This document shows positions 1-7,554 of a stretch of DNA of 25,002 nt, piece after piece; the stretch's first letter is position 1, and the number at the start of each line of letters is the position of its first letter. Origin of the DNA: a virus; the IMG/VR virus record IMGVR_UViG_3300044621_000652, positions 1 through 25,002 of that record, one strand, 5' to 3'. The position numbers and the translations under genes are program-made. The notes under the pieces were generated by a model. It was not told where the DNA came from. It did not search any database and was given only the letters and a program-made list of their open reading frames with translations.

Positions 1-132
1 GGCTTGCGAGCAAGCGTGAGTTTTCGGGAAATTTCGGATCGGGGCTTTTCGGCCGGGAAACATCGGTTTTTGGCCTATGACGCGGGATGGGTTGACATCC
101 TACGCAGCAGCCCTCGCGAGGTCTAGAGCCTG
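1..132. other. Leader upstream of terS, no gene seen
   Basis: No supportable reading frame is seen here. A 5-bp stem with a 4-base loop lies at 2-15 (GCTTG/CAAGC), and a TTGACA hexamer at 92-97 has no convincing -10 partner. A GAGGT stretch at 118-122 sits about 10 bases before the terS ATG and can serve as its ribosome binding site. The segment may hold the end of an upstream transcription unit or the packaging site often found near terS, but nothing in the sequence proves either. Confidence 0.4.
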
Positions 133-597
133 ATGGGCCGACATCCAGTCCCCACTGCGATCAAGATGGTGAGGGGCAACCCGAGCAAGACTCCGGTGAA
201 CGACCGCGAGCCGACTCCGCCTCGCGGCGACAGGTCTCCGCCTCGCGGACTCGAAGGTCTCGCCCTTGAGAAGTGGGAGGAGATGGTTGATCTTCTCTCC
301 AACATGGGCGTGTATACTCAGGCCGATCGCGGACCCCTCCAGAGATACTGCCTCATGTGGGAGCAGTGGTTCTCGCTGGAGGCACACTGCCGGGAGCATG
401 GAAGCACCCAGATCACATCAACCGGATACTCGCAGGTGACTGCGGAGGCGACTTTGGTGAAGTCGCTCAGGTCCGAGCTACTCGCGATCGAGAGGCAGTT
501 CGGCCTCACGCCTGCCGCGAGGTCGTCCATCAAGGTCTCAGATGCCGCTGCCTACTCCGATCCGCTGGAAGCGTATATCGAAAAGCGATGCTCTTGA
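133..597 (+). CDS. terS: Phage terminase small subunit, P27 family
   Basis: This 154-residue protein should recognise the phage packaging site and recruit the large terminase. The N-terminus has the P27-type signature: GRHPVPTAIKMVRGNPSK (residues 2-19) followed by a proline-rich N..EPTPP stretch. A helical middle region follows, and near the C-terminus comes FGLTPAARSSI, the typical family ending. Length is normal for the family. The ATG at 133 is preceded by GAGGT about 10 bases upstream. The gene is immediately followed, with overlap, by the large terminase, the expected order. Family membership is recognised from sequence; the DNA-binding role is family knowledge. Confidence 0.88.
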   Translation: MGRHPVPTAIKMVRGNPSKTPVNDREPTPPRGDRSPPRGLEGLALEKWEEMVDLLSNMGVYTQADRGPLQRYCLMWEQWFSLEAHCREHGSTQITSTGYSQVTAEATLVKSLRSELLAIERQFGLTPAARSSIKVSDAAAYSDPLEAYIEKRCS

Positions 598-2216
598 GAA
601 GGGCTTCGCCTACTACTTCGATCCGGCGAAGGCCGACCACGCCGTCGGATTCTTCGAGAGGTTCCTGATCCACTCGAAGGGCAAGTTCGCAGGCAAGCCC
701 TTCAAGCTCCTCGAATGGCAGAAGACAGACGTCATCGAGGAACTGTTCGGCTGGATGCGGGTCGACACCGACGCGAGGCGATACCGCGTGGGCTATATCG
801 AGGTGCCTAAAAAAAATGGCCGCTTCGCCCCTGCGGCGGGTTGCCGTGGGGGCGAGGTGGTGACAAGGAAAGTCGACTCTTCTGTCAGGGATTGGACTCT
901 ACCAGCTTGTTGCTGACGGCGAGCAGGCGGCTGAGTGCTTCGGCGCGGCGACGTCGCGAGAGCAGGCCGGGATTGTCTACAAGCAGATGGCTGAGCTTGT
1001 TCGAGCCAGTCCATTCCTGTCGAAGCGGCTGGAGATCATCGACAGTCGCAAGACGATCGCCTGCGTTCCAACCAACTCTTTCTGGAGGGTGATCTCCAGC
1101 GACAGCAGCCGAGCCGAGGGTCTCAACATTCACTCGCTCTGCTATGACGAGCTACATAGCGTTAAGGACCGGAGGCTATGGGACGCCGTTCGCTACGGCG
1201 GAATTTCCAGAGAGCAGAGCCTGATCCTCGCGATTACCACGGCCGGAGTGGATCGGAACTCGATCTGCTACGAGCAGCACGAGCGGGCGACGAAGGTTTT
1301 GGCCGACCCGAGCTACGACCCAACCTTCTACGCCTACATCGCGGCTGCGGCGCACGACGACGACTACCGGGACCCGGCGGTCTGGAAAGCCGCGAACCCC
1401 TCGTGGGGCGAGACGATGGACTCGGAGAGCTTCGCGTCCGACGTCCGCGAGGCGGAGCAGGACAACTCGAAGCTCGCGAGTTTCCTGAGATACAGGCTCA
1501 ACGTCTGGTCGAATGGTGGCGAGGACAAATTCATCAAGCTCGACCAGTGGGACAAGTGCCGGGGAAGTTCAGGCCACCTCGACCCGAGCCGGGTCTGGTA
1601 CGCGGGCCTCGACCTTGCCCAGACGTGGGACTGCAACGCCTTCGTCGCGGTGAGCAAGGCGTCCGACGACACGTTCGACGTCCTGTGCAGGTTCTGGATT
1701 CCGGCCGACAATGCCCACCAGAGGGACGTCAAGGAGGGCATCGCCTACACGGCGTGGGCCAAGGAGCAGCGGGTCGGCCTGTGCCTCACTCCCGGAGACG
1801 TGTGCGACTACGACTTCATCAAGAGGGACATCCTCCAGTTCTGCAAGGAGCGGACTGTGCGGCGGATCGCCGTCGACCCCCACAACTCTCACTACCTCGT
1901 ACAACAACTTCAGGGTGAGGGCCTCGAAGTGATAGGATTTTCGCAGGCGGCGAGTTCCATGAACACGCCCGTGAAACTTCTGTCCACGCTCATAGCACAG
2001 GGCCGTCTTCGGACGAATGACAACCCGATTCTCAACTTCATGGCTGGCAACGCCACCGTGAAGACCACCAGCGATGGGTACATCAAAATCGTGAAGCCGA
2101 GTGCAATGTCCCCGATGCGTGTCGACGGGATCGTGGCCTTGGCTATGGCGCTGGGGCTGGCGAATGACGAGGCCGCGTCTCCTCCGACTCCAGACCCGGA
2201 GATCATCCTCCTGTGA
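542..2216 (+). CDS. terL: Phage terminase large subunit, interrupted by a 49-base hairpin insert
   Basis: This is the ATPase/nuclease motor that packages DNA into proheads. It is readable in two frames: 542-820 gives the N-terminus up to EVPKKNG, and 869-2216 continues KSTLLSGIGLYQLVADGEQ. Removing 820-868 (or an equivalent 49 bases) restores one ORF with a perfect Walker A motif (PKKNGKST). Walker B is CYDELHS. The RuvC-like nuclease has YAGLDLAQTWD and AVDPHNSHY, and the C-terminus has MRVDGIVALAMAL, all typical of Terminase_1-type proteins. As read literally, the first frame stops at 914-916 and gives only 124 residues. The start at 542 overlaps terS by 56 bases and has AAGG six bases upstream. 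The gene is either rescued by translational bypassing or is broken; the rest looks intact, with no further stops. Confidence 0.85.
820..868 (+). other. 49-base hairpin insert in the terL Walker A motif, candidate bypass element
   Basis: Bases 820-837 pair with 843-860 over 18 consecutive base pairs (four are G-U) around a 5-base loop GGGTT. The stem is followed by TGACAAGG. The insert falls exactly between the Gly and Lys codons of the Walker A motif: GGC at 818-820 precedes it and GGA at 867-869 is the in-frame Gly codon just before AAG TCG ACT. A stop TGA at 861-863 lies in the downstream frame, and the upstream frame runs into a stop at 914-916. A GAGG at 854-857 lies 9 bases before the GGA. 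The placement of a stem just after a Gly codon, a second Gly codon as landing site and an SD-like stretch before it is reminiscent of the T4 gene 60 hop. Confidence 0.7.
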
Positions 2217-4681
2217 GCGACATTGTCTGGACACCCGAACAAGGAACGCAGGCTCAGGACCCTGAGGTGCGAGGCCTGTCGTGGAACAACCTCCTTGCTT
2301 CAGACGAGTCCTATTCGACTAAGTGGCGGACGGCGAGCGACATCCGGATCACTCCGGACAAGGCCCTTCAGTCGACTGTCATTCTCAGTTGCTGCCGCAT
2401 CATCGCGGAGACGATCGCCACCCTGCCCCTCTGCGTCTATCGCCGCAAGAGCGACGGGTCTCAGGAACTCGCCTACGACGTCCCGCTCTACAAGGTCCTG
2501 CACTTTGCTCCGAATTCGTGGCAGACCAAGTTCGAGTTCATCGAGCAGGTCTGCATGCACATCGGGCTGTGGGGCAATTCCTACAGCCAGATCATCTCCG
2601 GAAGGTATGGGGCTGTCACCGAGCTACAGAACCTGCATCCGAGCCGCATGCAGGTCGAGCGTCTGGAGAATGGCCGACTGCGTTACAGCTACACGAATCC
2701 GCAGACCGGCAGGCTGGAGCGGTACACGCAGGATCAGATCATGCACGTCCGGTGGACTCCGGAGCCGGACGGCATCAAGGGCATGGTTCCGATCGAGGTG
2801 AGCAGGGACGCCATCGCGCTCGCGAGGAGTCTGGAGATTCATGCGTCCAAATTTTGGGCAAACTCTGCCCGCCCCGGCGTGGTTCTCACGACGGATGGAA
2901 GCCTGTCGGCAGAGTCCGCCGAGCGGCTGCGGGACAACTGGGAGAGGATTCATAGAGGCAGCGAGCGAGCTTATAAAACTGCGATCCTCACCAACGGACT
3001 GAAGGCCACTGAGCTTGGGTTCACGAATGAGGCCAGCCAGTTTGTCGACTCACGGAAGTATCAGTGTGAGGAGCTATGTCGGGTCTACCGCATCCCTATG
3101 CATTTGGTGCAGGGAACGAGCGGAGGGAACCTTGAGGTGCAGGGTCAGGAGTTCGTCACCTATACGCTCATGCCGTGGCTGGAGCGGATTCAGGCTGCCA
3201 TCTCGCGGAGCCTGATCTACAACGACGACCTCCTCTTCGCGGCGTTCGACGTTCGTGGCCTTCTGCGGTCCGACAGCAACAGCCGCGCGGGCTACTACTC
3301 AACGATGATGGGCCTCGGAATTTATTCCGTGAACGAGGTGAGAAGCCTCGAAGGTCTGGCCCCTCTCGGCCCAGAGGCCGACAAGCACTTCGTCGCGATG
3401 AACATGCAGACGCTGGAGGACGCGGCGAAGCCGAAGCCAGACCCGTCTCAGATGCCCGGCGCTCCTCCGCCAGCAGCGGGAGGGGTGCCGAGCCTGCCGG
3501 GAGTCAAGACAGGGGAGGCCCCGAAGGAGTCTGAGAAGGGCGAGGCATCGACCAAGAAGCCCGAGATGGAGGACGCGATCGAGGAGTCGTCCGCCGACTG
3601 GGAGGACGCGATCGAGGGCCGGGCCTTCTGTGCGACAGGCGAGGGCGGAGGGATCGACAACTCGTGTGGAGACGATGAAGGCGGCTCGTCATCCCCCGCC
3701 GCAGCAAACGGCAAGGGCGGCTCCTGCCCCGCTCCGTGCCACGAGCCGGACGTTAACTCCGACAAGAACAAGGACGGCGTCACGGACGCTGCTCGCGTTG
3801 GCTGCCCTGCGTTCGAGGTTCCGCCCCCTCCGGCCGTAGGCCGAGTACCCAACTTGGACCCATACCAGAGGTCGGTCGAGGACGCATTCATCTCGCACTT
3901 CGAGTCGGACCCCGAGAAGGTCTCGTCTCAGTTCCGCGATCTTGTCGTCGCTCAGGGCGATCCGCCGACGTTCGGGACAGACGACGCCAAGTGCCTGACC
4001 TCGGCGTGGTCGCATCCGGACCCAGAAGTCCGTGCAGAGAACCGCGCGACTCTGAACACGATCCTGCACCAGACAGCCAACGCGATCGCCAAGAGGGCGT
4101 TTCTCCAGCACCTCGACACGCTCAAAGAGGGCGACGAGATCATGGTGACCGTCGGCGGGTGCGGAGCGGGCAAGGGCTTCGCCCTCAAGAACGTACCGGC
4201 CGCGATGGAGATGAAGTCCCGCGCGAAGGTCGTGTGGGACAGCGCTGGTGACCAGAACGCGACCGAGAACCCGTGGATTCTCAAGGAGGCCGAGAGTCGT
4301 GGCCTCAAGGTCAACTACGTGTTCGTTCACGCAGACCCGCAAACGCAGTGGGCAGACCCGGATCGGGGAGTCGTGAAGCGAGCGAGCGATCCGAAAGACG
4401 GCAGGATGGTTGACGCCAAGGTCTTCGCTGACAGCTACGCGATCGGCGCGAAGAACCACCACGCATTTCATCAGGCCAACAAGGACAACAAGTCTGCATC
4501 GTTCGTGTTTCTCGACAATACATCGGGGCCGAAGCAGGTGGCTGGAGTGCCTAAGGAGGCGCTGTCGCTCGACGCCGACAAGCTGGCGGCTTTCGCCGAG
4601 AGCAAGGTTCAGGAGTCTTCGGCTCCGCCGAGAGTGAAGGCGGGCGCTCTTCTGGGCAGGCGGATATGGGGCAAGAAATGA
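2213..4681 (+). CDS. HK97-type portal protein fused to a zeta-toxin-like P-loop domain
   Basis: Residues 1 to about 400 are a Phage_portal-family protein, the dodecameric DNA channel at the capsid vertex. Landmarks are LQSTVILSCCRIIAETIATLPL, WGNSYSQI, ARPGVVLTTDG and RVYRIPMHLVQG. A proline-rich linker follows, then copy 1 of the Cys motif (residues about 458-485). The unusual C-terminus (about 550-822) holds MVTVGGCGAGKGFALKNV, a Walker A loop near residue 650. It continues with an Asp in VVWDSAGDQN, NYVFVHADPQ, GRMVDAKVF and FVFLDNT, an order that matches zeta-toxin/P-loop kinases. Standard HK97 portals are about 400-450 residues, so roughly 370 residues are extra. The GTG start overlaps the terL stop by 4 bases (GTGA). 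Kinase activity and substrate are inference. Confidence 0.85.
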   Translation: MSDIVWTPEQGTQAQDPEVRGLSWNNLLASDESYSTKWRTASDIRITPDKALQSTVILSCCRIIAETIATLPLCVYRRKSDGSQELAYDVPLYKVLHFAPNSWQTKFEFIEQVCMHIGLWGNSYSQIISGRYGAVTELQNLHPSRMQVERLENGRLRYSYTNPQTGRLERYTQDQIMHVRWTPEPDGIKGMVPIEVSRDAIALARSLEIHASKFWANSARPGVVLTTDGSLSAESAERLRDNWERIHRGSERAYKTAILTNGLKATELGFTNEASQFVDSRKYQCEELCRVYRIPMHLVQGTSGGNLEVQGQEFVTYTLMPWLERIQAAISRSLIYNDDLLFAAFDVRGLLRSDSNSRAGYYSTMMGLGIYSVNEVRSLEGLAPLGPEADKHFVAMNMQTLEDAAKPKPDPSQMPGAPPPAAGGVPSLPGVKTGEAPKESEKGEASTKKPEMEDAIEESSADWEDAIEGRAFCATGEGGGIDNSCGDDEGGSSSPAAANGKGGSCPAPCHEPDVNSDKNKDGVTDAARVGCPAFEVPPPPAVGRVPNLDPYQRSVEDAFISHFESDPEKVSSQFRDLVVAQGDPPTFGTDDAKCLTSAWSHPDPEVRAENRATLNTILHQTANAIAKRAFLQHLDTLKEGDEIMVTVGGCGAGKGFALKNVPAAMEMKSRAKVVWDSAGDQNATENPWILKEAESRGLKVNYVFVHADPQTQWADPDRGVVKRASDPKDGRMVDAKVFADSYAIGAKNHHAFHQANKDNKSASFVFLDNTSGPKQVAGVPKEALSLDADKLAAFAESKVQESSAPPRVKAGALLGRRIWGKK
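3584..3667 (+). repeat. Cys motif copy 1 (portal), CxTGxGGGxDNSC type
   Basis: The copy encodes ESSADWEDAIEGRAFC followed by ATGEGGGIDNSC; the Cys-to-Cys part is 3629-3667. It sits at the boundary between the portal domain linker and the zeta-like domain. Its DNA is almost the same as copy 2 at 4792-4875. Confidence 0.8.
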
Positions 4682-7554
4682 AGACTCAGACTCTCTCCGG
4701 CTGGTGGGCAGAAGACGCCGAACGAGTCAACAAGCTCGCCGAGGCCGCGAAGAAGATTGCCTGCAAGATTCCTGCCCGCAAGGGGAAGGGAGAGTCGTCC
4801 GCCGACTGGGAGGACGCCGTCGAGGGCCGGGCCTACTGCCCGACAGGCGAAGGCAACGGCACCGACAACTCGTGCAGCAGCGCGGGCAGTAAGGCGTCCA
4901 AGGCCGAAGCGCTCGCCAAGTCGATGCCCAAAGAGATCAGCGCGGAGGTGGCCCGCGAGAGGCTGCCGGGCTACAAGCCGTTCCGGCCGATTGGAGGCTC
5001 GAAGAACTCGGACCATATCGGTCAGGCGACCGACGACGAGTTGCGTCAGTTTCTGAAGGACTCGAAGGACCCGGACAAGAGCCAGAAAGGCAAGGTCGGC
5101 GGAAGCCGTGACCTGCCAGAGGGAACTCCAGTAGCTCTTCGGATCGACATTCCTGCTTTCAACAAATCCGAGGGGAAGACTTACGCCGTCACTGTCCATG
5201 AGGGCAAGCCGCAGGGCGGTAAGAAGGCGTTCGGCAAGGCTCTCGGATACGACTCGCTCGCGAAGCTGAAGGGCGACGTTCGGTTCGACTCCGAAGACGA
5301 GGGCCGCGCGACGGTTGTCGCGGCTGGCGGAGGCAAGACTCCTCTGGCAGTTGTCAACGGAAAGTTTGATCCCAGCAGGAACATCCCGGACGACATCGAC
5401 TCTTGGACTCCGGTCGGATACGACCCAGCAAAGTCAACGTATTTCTACGACAAGCGAACCGGAGACGAGATCGTCGGCGGCACTGACGCGGTCTCCGTCG
5501 GGAACACTGTGTTCACTCGCGACCCTGTTCGCGGGCCTCGCAACGTAAAGACCCGCTACAGGTCCGAGGACCGTGCCGACGAGGAGTTCAGCGACCCTTC
5601 GCCACCCATGCACAACGTCGGACAGCCTGTCCTTTCGGACGATGCCGACGATGACGCGGCCAAGTCGGCATCGATCGTGCAGTCTGCGATCGGTCGCCCG
5701 GACAGGCTTGTGAAGGTGTATCGCCCATTCAGGAAAGGCCAGTCCCTGAAGCGGATTTCGTCAGGCGACATGGTGACGATCAGCCGTGTTCAGGCTGCAA
5801 AGCACGGGAAAAAGCACTTTGGTGGAGACTTCGAGATCGTCTCCAAGGTGGTTCAGGCAAAGAGCCTCTACAGCGGTTCCGACGGCCTGCACGAGTGGGG
5901 CTACTCCAGTTTCGAGGACGAGTCCAGAGACCACGACGCCGCTCAGGCGGAGAGCCGCGACGGAGCGGACTGTGGAAGGGACGACGGCGGGCGGTTCGGC
6001 AGCGACAACAAGTGCCAAAAGCAAGGCGACGGAACTGGTGACAGCCAGCCTAGTGACAGAAAGCCTGCGACCACTCAGGAGGTTGTCGACGAAATTCTCC
6101 GCAGCATTGAGGAGACTGGCGGTTTCTCAGTTCATCCGATGACGGCAGAAAGCCCAACGACGGGCTTCATGTGTGCGACCGTCCCTAATGCCGAAAAGAT
6201 TATTGACAGCAAGGAAGAGGTCACTGAAAAGCTCGTCGACGAGTACTTTGCTCAGCACAAGGACTACCTTTCTTCGCGGCCTAAGCTACACTTGGGTGGT
6301 TGGATCAACGCTGAGGAGGGCAAGGTTTACCTCGACCTTTCAGAGCGGTTCGAGACTCAGGAAGAGGCTGAGAAAGCTGCGATCGAACACAAGCAAATCG
6401 CGATCTGGGACGTAAAAAACAAGAAAGAGATCAGGATCAATCATGGCGACAAGCGATCAGCCGAAGAAAATGGTGAGGTTCGACTTTCCTCCCGGAGCGT
6501 CGTCGAAGGAGATCGCAGCGGCGATCGAGGCGGCGAGGAAGAAAGCGGTCCGCGAGTTCGCGGAAGCGAAGGCGAAAGCCGAGCAGCAGGCGACTGCGGA
6601 CGAGTAGAGGGCGGGCGGTTCGGTCCGCAGAATGACTGCGCGTCCGAAGACGGTCTCTCACAGGACGTCGCGTCGGCGGCTGTCCTAAAAGCCTCTGAGT
6701 CGGCTGCCGGGTTCGGGGTTGCGACCGACCCGATGAAGCTCCTCAAGCATGTCGGCAAGTCTCGCCAGTACGAGATCATTGGCGCTGTCGCCAACAACTT
6801 CGGCCGCAACGCATCCGACAACGCCGAGGCAGCCGTCGAGATGGTATCCAAGTCTGGCTACAGCGGGCGTGACGTCGAGGCCGTCGGTGAGTACGTGACG
6901 CGAGCTTCCCGCACTGTTGCAGGCCGCGCGGCAGCGAGCGCCGCAGTCGGTGTGCTGCTCGCGGCTAAGCATGCCTGCCCAGAGGTGGAGTTTGAAGTAA
7001 GCCACAACGGCGAGGTCGAGCAGCACCTCGGCTCTGCGAACATGAGCGTCAGCAAGACTCCTGCCTACTATCGGATTCTGCAAAACAGGACCGTGGTGAA
7101 CCTCGACGCGCAGATGGCTGGGGTTGCCATGACTGCCGATCAACCTGATTGGTTTAGCACGACCAGCCTTGCTCACGCAGTCGCTCACGAGGACGGTCAC
7201 AAGATTCACTTCGAGGCTATTCGCGATCACCTTGGCATTCCGAGAGACCTAGAACTACAGGCCGGAATGCCTGAATTCGACACGCTCGACAGGTTCCTGT
7301 CCGAACTTCACGGCAAGGCCGTGTTGGCTGTTCAGCCAAGCGCAGATTCGATCCTTGGCACGGAACTGAACGACGAAATCCGCGCATTGTCTGGATACGC
7401 GGTCAACAGCGCGCAACCGCGAGAGGCCGTGGCTGAGTACTACGCTAGGGTTCGCCTTGGCGGGAAGCGTTCTGCGGCTCTTGATCGCTTCATGGAACTG
7501 ATGATGTTCCCGATGGACCGCCTCAACATTCCAAAGCAGGGGAAAAAGAAGTGA
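4678..7554 (+). CDS. Polyvalent phage protein: ADP-ribosyltransferase-like, conserved phage domain and zinc metallopeptidase
   Basis: This 958-residue protein starts at the ATGA that overlaps the portal stop; an in-frame ATG at 4666 is the alternative. In order: Cys motif copy 2 (39-66); a phage-protein region with LPEGTPVALRIDIPAF and YFYDKRTGDEIV..VGNTVFTRDP (about 140-285); an ADP-ribosyltransferase-like stretch with KVYRPF, SSGDMVTISRVQAAKHG and HEWGY (about 345-412); motif copy 3 (431-446); a domain beginning GGFSVHP with LGGWINAEEGKVYLDLSE and KQIAIWDV (about 480-587), seen in many phage cargo-like proteins but without known function; motif copy 4 (639-654); and a gluzincin-like domain with HEDGH (837-841) and a likely third ligand in AVAEYY (E920). 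Around 6443-6607 its codon use is abnormal, see the overlapping ORF. No signal peptide is seen. Toxic or host-directed activity is inference. Confidence 0.72.
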   Translation: MKTQTLSGWWAEDAERVNKLAEAAKKIACKIPARKGKGESSADWEDAVEGRAYCPTGEGNGTDNSCSSAGSKASKAEALAKSMPKEISAEVARERLPGYKPFRPIGGSKNSDHIGQATDDELRQFLKDSKDPDKSQKGKVGGSRDLPEGTPVALRIDIPAFNKSEGKTYAVTVHEGKPQGGKKAFGKALGYDSLAKLKGDVRFDSEDEGRATVVAAGGGKTPLAVVNGKFDPSRNIPDDIDSWTPVGYDPAKSTYFYDKRTGDEIVGGTDAVSVGNTVFTRDPVRGPRNVKTRYRSEDRADEEFSDPSPPMHNVGQPVLSDDADDDAAKSASIVQSAIGRPDRLVKVYRPFRKGQSLKRISSGDMVTISRVQAAKHGKKHFGGDFEIVSKVVQAKSLYSGSDGLHEWGYSSFEDESRDHDAAQAESRDGADCGRDDGGRFGSDNKCQKQGDGTGDSQPSDRKPATTQEVVDEILRSIEETGGFSVHPMTAESPTTGFMCATVPNAEKIIDSKEEVTEKLVDEYFAQHKDYLSSRPKLHLGGWINAEEGKVYLDLSERFETQEEAEKAAIEHKQIAIWDVKNKKEIRINHGDKRSAEENGEVRLSSRSVVEGDRSGDRGGEEESGPRVRGSEGESRAAGDCGRVEGGRFGPQNDCASEDGLSQDVASAAVLKASESAAGFGVATDPMKLLKHVGKSRQYEIIGAVANNFGRNASDNAEAAVEMVSKSGYSGRDVEAVGEYVTRASRTVAGRAAASAAVGVLLAAKHACPEVEFEVSHNGEVEQHLGSANMSVSKTPAYYRILQNRTVVNLDAQMAGVAMTADQPDWFSTTSLAHAVAHEDGHKIHFEAIRDHLGIPRDLELQAGMPEFDTLDRFLSELHGKAVLAVQPSADSILGTELNDEIRALSGYAVNSAQPREAVAEYYARVRLGGKRSAALDRFMELMMFPMDRLNIPKQGKKK
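4792..4875 (+). repeat. Cys motif copy 2, CxTGxGGGxDNSC type
   Basis: The copy encodes ESSADWEDAVEGRAYC followed by PTGEGNGTDNSC and lies near the N-terminus of the polyvalent protein. The DNA closely matches copy 1 in the portal gene. Confidence 0.8.
5968..6015 (+). repeat. Cys motif copy 3, DCGR type
   Basis: The copy encodes DCGRDDGGRFGSDNKC and separates the ADP-ribosyltransferase-like region from the GGFSVHP domain. Confidence 0.8.
6443..6607 (+). CDS. Possible small overlapping gene, 54 residues, function unknown
   Basis: An ATG at 6443, with AGGA about six bases upstream, opens a 54-codon frame ending at TAG 6605-6607, in the +1 frame relative to the large ORF. The product starts MATSDQPKKMVRFDFPPG and continues as an Ala/Glu/Lys-rich helix (SKEIAAAIEAARKKAVREF), so it looks like a real compact protein. 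By hand count, 42 of 53 codons after the ATG end in G or C, against about 26 of 54 for the host frame over the same stretch. The host frame here gives low-complexity Gly/Arg/Glu/Ser sequence. It may be a translated overlapping gene, or a once-separate gene now read through. I do not recognise its family. Confidence 0.5.
   Translation: MATSDQPKKMVRFDFPPGASSKEIAAAIEAARKKAVREFAEAKAKAEQQATADE
6592..6639 (+). repeat. Cys motif copy 4, DCGR type
   Basis: The copy encodes DCGRVEGGRFGPQNDC and precedes the metallopeptidase domain. Its first third overlaps the end of the 54-residue ORF in another frame. Confidence 0.8.

Noticed and set aside
2-15. Short hairpin at the window start as a terminator
   Set aside because: The stem is only 5 bp and no T run follows directly.
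92-97. TTGACA as a promoter for the terminase genes
   Set aside because: No acceptable -10 hexamer is found 16-18 bases downstream.
809-816. A run of eight A bases before the terL hairpin, considered as a simple -1 or +1 slippage site
   Set aside because: A +1 shift reaches TGA at 861-863 before terminase sequence resumes, and a -1 shift enters a frame that does not encode terminase. No single slip restores the protein.
6414-6420. A AAA AAC heptamer as a programmed -1 site inside the polyvalent ORF
   Set aside because: The -1 frame stops about 20 codons later and does not lead into the 54-codon overlapping ORF, which is in the +1 frame.
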